Positions 7,082 through 7,777 of a stretch of DNA of 7,777 nt are shown piece after piece. The translations under genes were made by a program, and so were the position numbers. This DNA comes from an uncultured Roseiflexaceae bacterium (GTDB lineage: Bacteria > Chloroflexota > Chloroflexia > Chloroflexales > Roseiflexaceae): positions 1 through 7,777 of the forward strand of contig CAIPUQ010000395.1 in NCBI GenBank assembly GCA_903868295.1, in the 5' to 3' direction. The notes under the pieces were generated by a model. It saw only the letters and a program-made list of their open reading frames with translations, had not been told where the DNA came from and did not search any database. Every line of letters starts with the position of its first letter. Within the stretch, counting starts at the first letter, position 1.

Positions 7082-7777
7082 TCAGAGCGTGGGCGGTTTG
7101 CGCCGCCGCAGAATAGACAACGGGCCGAGCAAACTCAGGCCGTTTTGGGCTTCCTTGAGCTCTGGGTTCAGATTGAGTGCGCGACGGAACGAAATCTGCG
7201 CCTTCTGGCCATTCCCACTTTGTTTGTAGGCCCGACCCAACAAACAATGGGTATCGGCGTTGTTTGCATCAATGCTCAGTGCACGTTCGAGTGCACTTAT
7301 CGCCTCGGCGGTGATACCCAACACGATGGCAATGACCGCAAAGCGCTGCAAGATCGCAACATCTGCCGGGAGCGTTTTGAGCACCTGCGGCAACAATGCG
7401 GTGCACTCCTCTGGCTTTTTGAGTGCAATCAATGTCTCGATGAGTTCAATCTTGTGAATAACGGCGTGTGGTTCTAACTCGCAGGCAATCCGCAGATGAT
7501 CGAGGGCAGACTGATACTGCGTATCTGCCAACGCGATACGGGCGAGGCCCACAAATGCTTGCACACAGCGCCGATCGTATTTGATGGCGGTTTCGTACAC
7601 ACGGCGTGCCTCGACTGCAGAACCGAGATGCCAGAGGGCGTGGCCGTACCGCCAGAGCACATCAGGATTGGTCGGTGCAATGGCATATGCATGCGTAAAC
7701 TGTTCGAGCGCGGCATCGTGCCGGCCTTGCGCCACATTGACATCACCCATCGCCAAAAAGACTTCGACGTCGTTTTG
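7082..7777 (-). CDS. TPR-repeat protein, C-terminal part (N-terminus beyond window edge)
   Basis: The visible 231 residues form a protein-protein interaction scaffold of tetratricopeptide repeats; the partner is unknown. Six repeats of exactly 34 residues follow one another without gaps at 4-37, 38-71, 72-105, 106-139, 140-173 and 174-207. Most show the TPR pattern: large hydrophobics at positions 4 and 7, small G/A at 8, A at 20, and an Asp/Pro-type turn near 32 (AIAPTN, CELEPHA, LSIDANN, LNLNPEL). A 24-residue tail ending in RRRKPPTL closes the protein. The frame is open to the window edge, and the first repeat begins almost at that edge, so the true start and any N-terminal domain lie outside. 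A TTG at 7756 should not be taken as the start, because it falls inside repeat 1. The gene ends 29 bases before the peptidase gene, which itself begins with TPR-like helices, so the two are probably co-transcribed and may act together. Confidence 0.88.
   Translation of the reverse strand, partial: QNDVEVFLAMGDVNVAQGRHDAALEQFTHAYAIAPTNPDVLWRYGHALWHLGSAVEARRVYETAIKYDRRCVQAFVGLARIALADTQYQSALDHLRIACELEPHAVIHKIELIETLIALKKPEECTALLPQVLKTLPADVAILQRFAVIAIVLGITAEAISALERALSIDANNADTHCLLGRAYKQSGNGQKAQISFRRALNLNPELKEAQNGLSLLGPLSILRRRKPPTL

Noticed and set aside
6588..7229. A 213-codon open frame on the plus strand opposite the TPR-peptidase and TPR genes.
   Set aside because: It spans the junction of two well-supported minus-strand genes and has a Cys-rich composition with no recognisable domain.
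7053..7247. A 65-residue N-terminal extension of the peptidase starting at 7247.
   Set aside because: It would lie mostly inside the TPR gene in another frame, while a strong GAGGAG sits eight bases before ATG 7052.
4542..7777. A CRISPR-linked (Craspase-like) or other defence island interpretation of the TPR and protease pair.
   Set aside because: No CRISPR repeats, Cas genes, nuclease, reverse transcriptase or mobile element appear in the window, and the neighbours are housekeeping wall genes. Only the domain-level resemblance is retained.

Overview
The window is almost entirely coding, and every supported gene is on the minus strand, so transcription runs from high to low coordinates. It holds the start of a bacterial division and cell wall (dcw) cluster, preceded by an unusual TPR and peptidase pair. 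No tRNA, rRNA, CRISPR array or mobile element is visible. The organism is a bacterium making ordinary peptidoglycan, with moderately GC-rich DNA by eye. The gene content, the class B PBP without PASTA domains and the TPR-linked C25-like peptidase remind me of Chloroflexota. That is an impression, not a demonstration.

In transcription order: (1) 7777-7082, the C-terminal part of a protein made of six back-to-back TPR repeats, cut by the window edge. (2) 7052-4542, an 836-residue cytoplasmic protein with N-terminal TPR-like helices, a proline-rich linker and a caspase-fold (clan CD, C25/CHAT-like) peptidase domain keeping both His and Cys. It starts 29 bases after the TPR gene behind a clear Shine-Dalgarno. 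(3) 4541-4473, the only real intergenic gap (69 bases), AT-rich, with a candidate promoter and a small perfect inverted repeat. (4) 4472-4107, a small FtsL/DivIC-type bitopic division protein. (5) 4110-2281, FtsI, the septal transpeptidase. (6) 2291-831, MurF. (7) 824-1, MraY, cut at its C-terminus by the window edge.

The four wall and division genes are packed tightly: a 4-base overlap, an 11-base overlap and a 6-base gap. This points to one translationally coupled operon. MurF finishes UDP-MurNAc-pentapeptide, MraY moves it to the lipid carrier as lipid I, and FtsI with FtsL acts at the other end of the pathway, cross-linking septal peptidoglycan. murE, usually between ftsI and murF, is absent, and so are mraZ and rsmH, which often precede ftsL. 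Their upstream place is taken by the TPR/peptidase pair. No terminator separates that pair from ftsL, so some co-transcription is possible. The peptidase is the least familiar element here.
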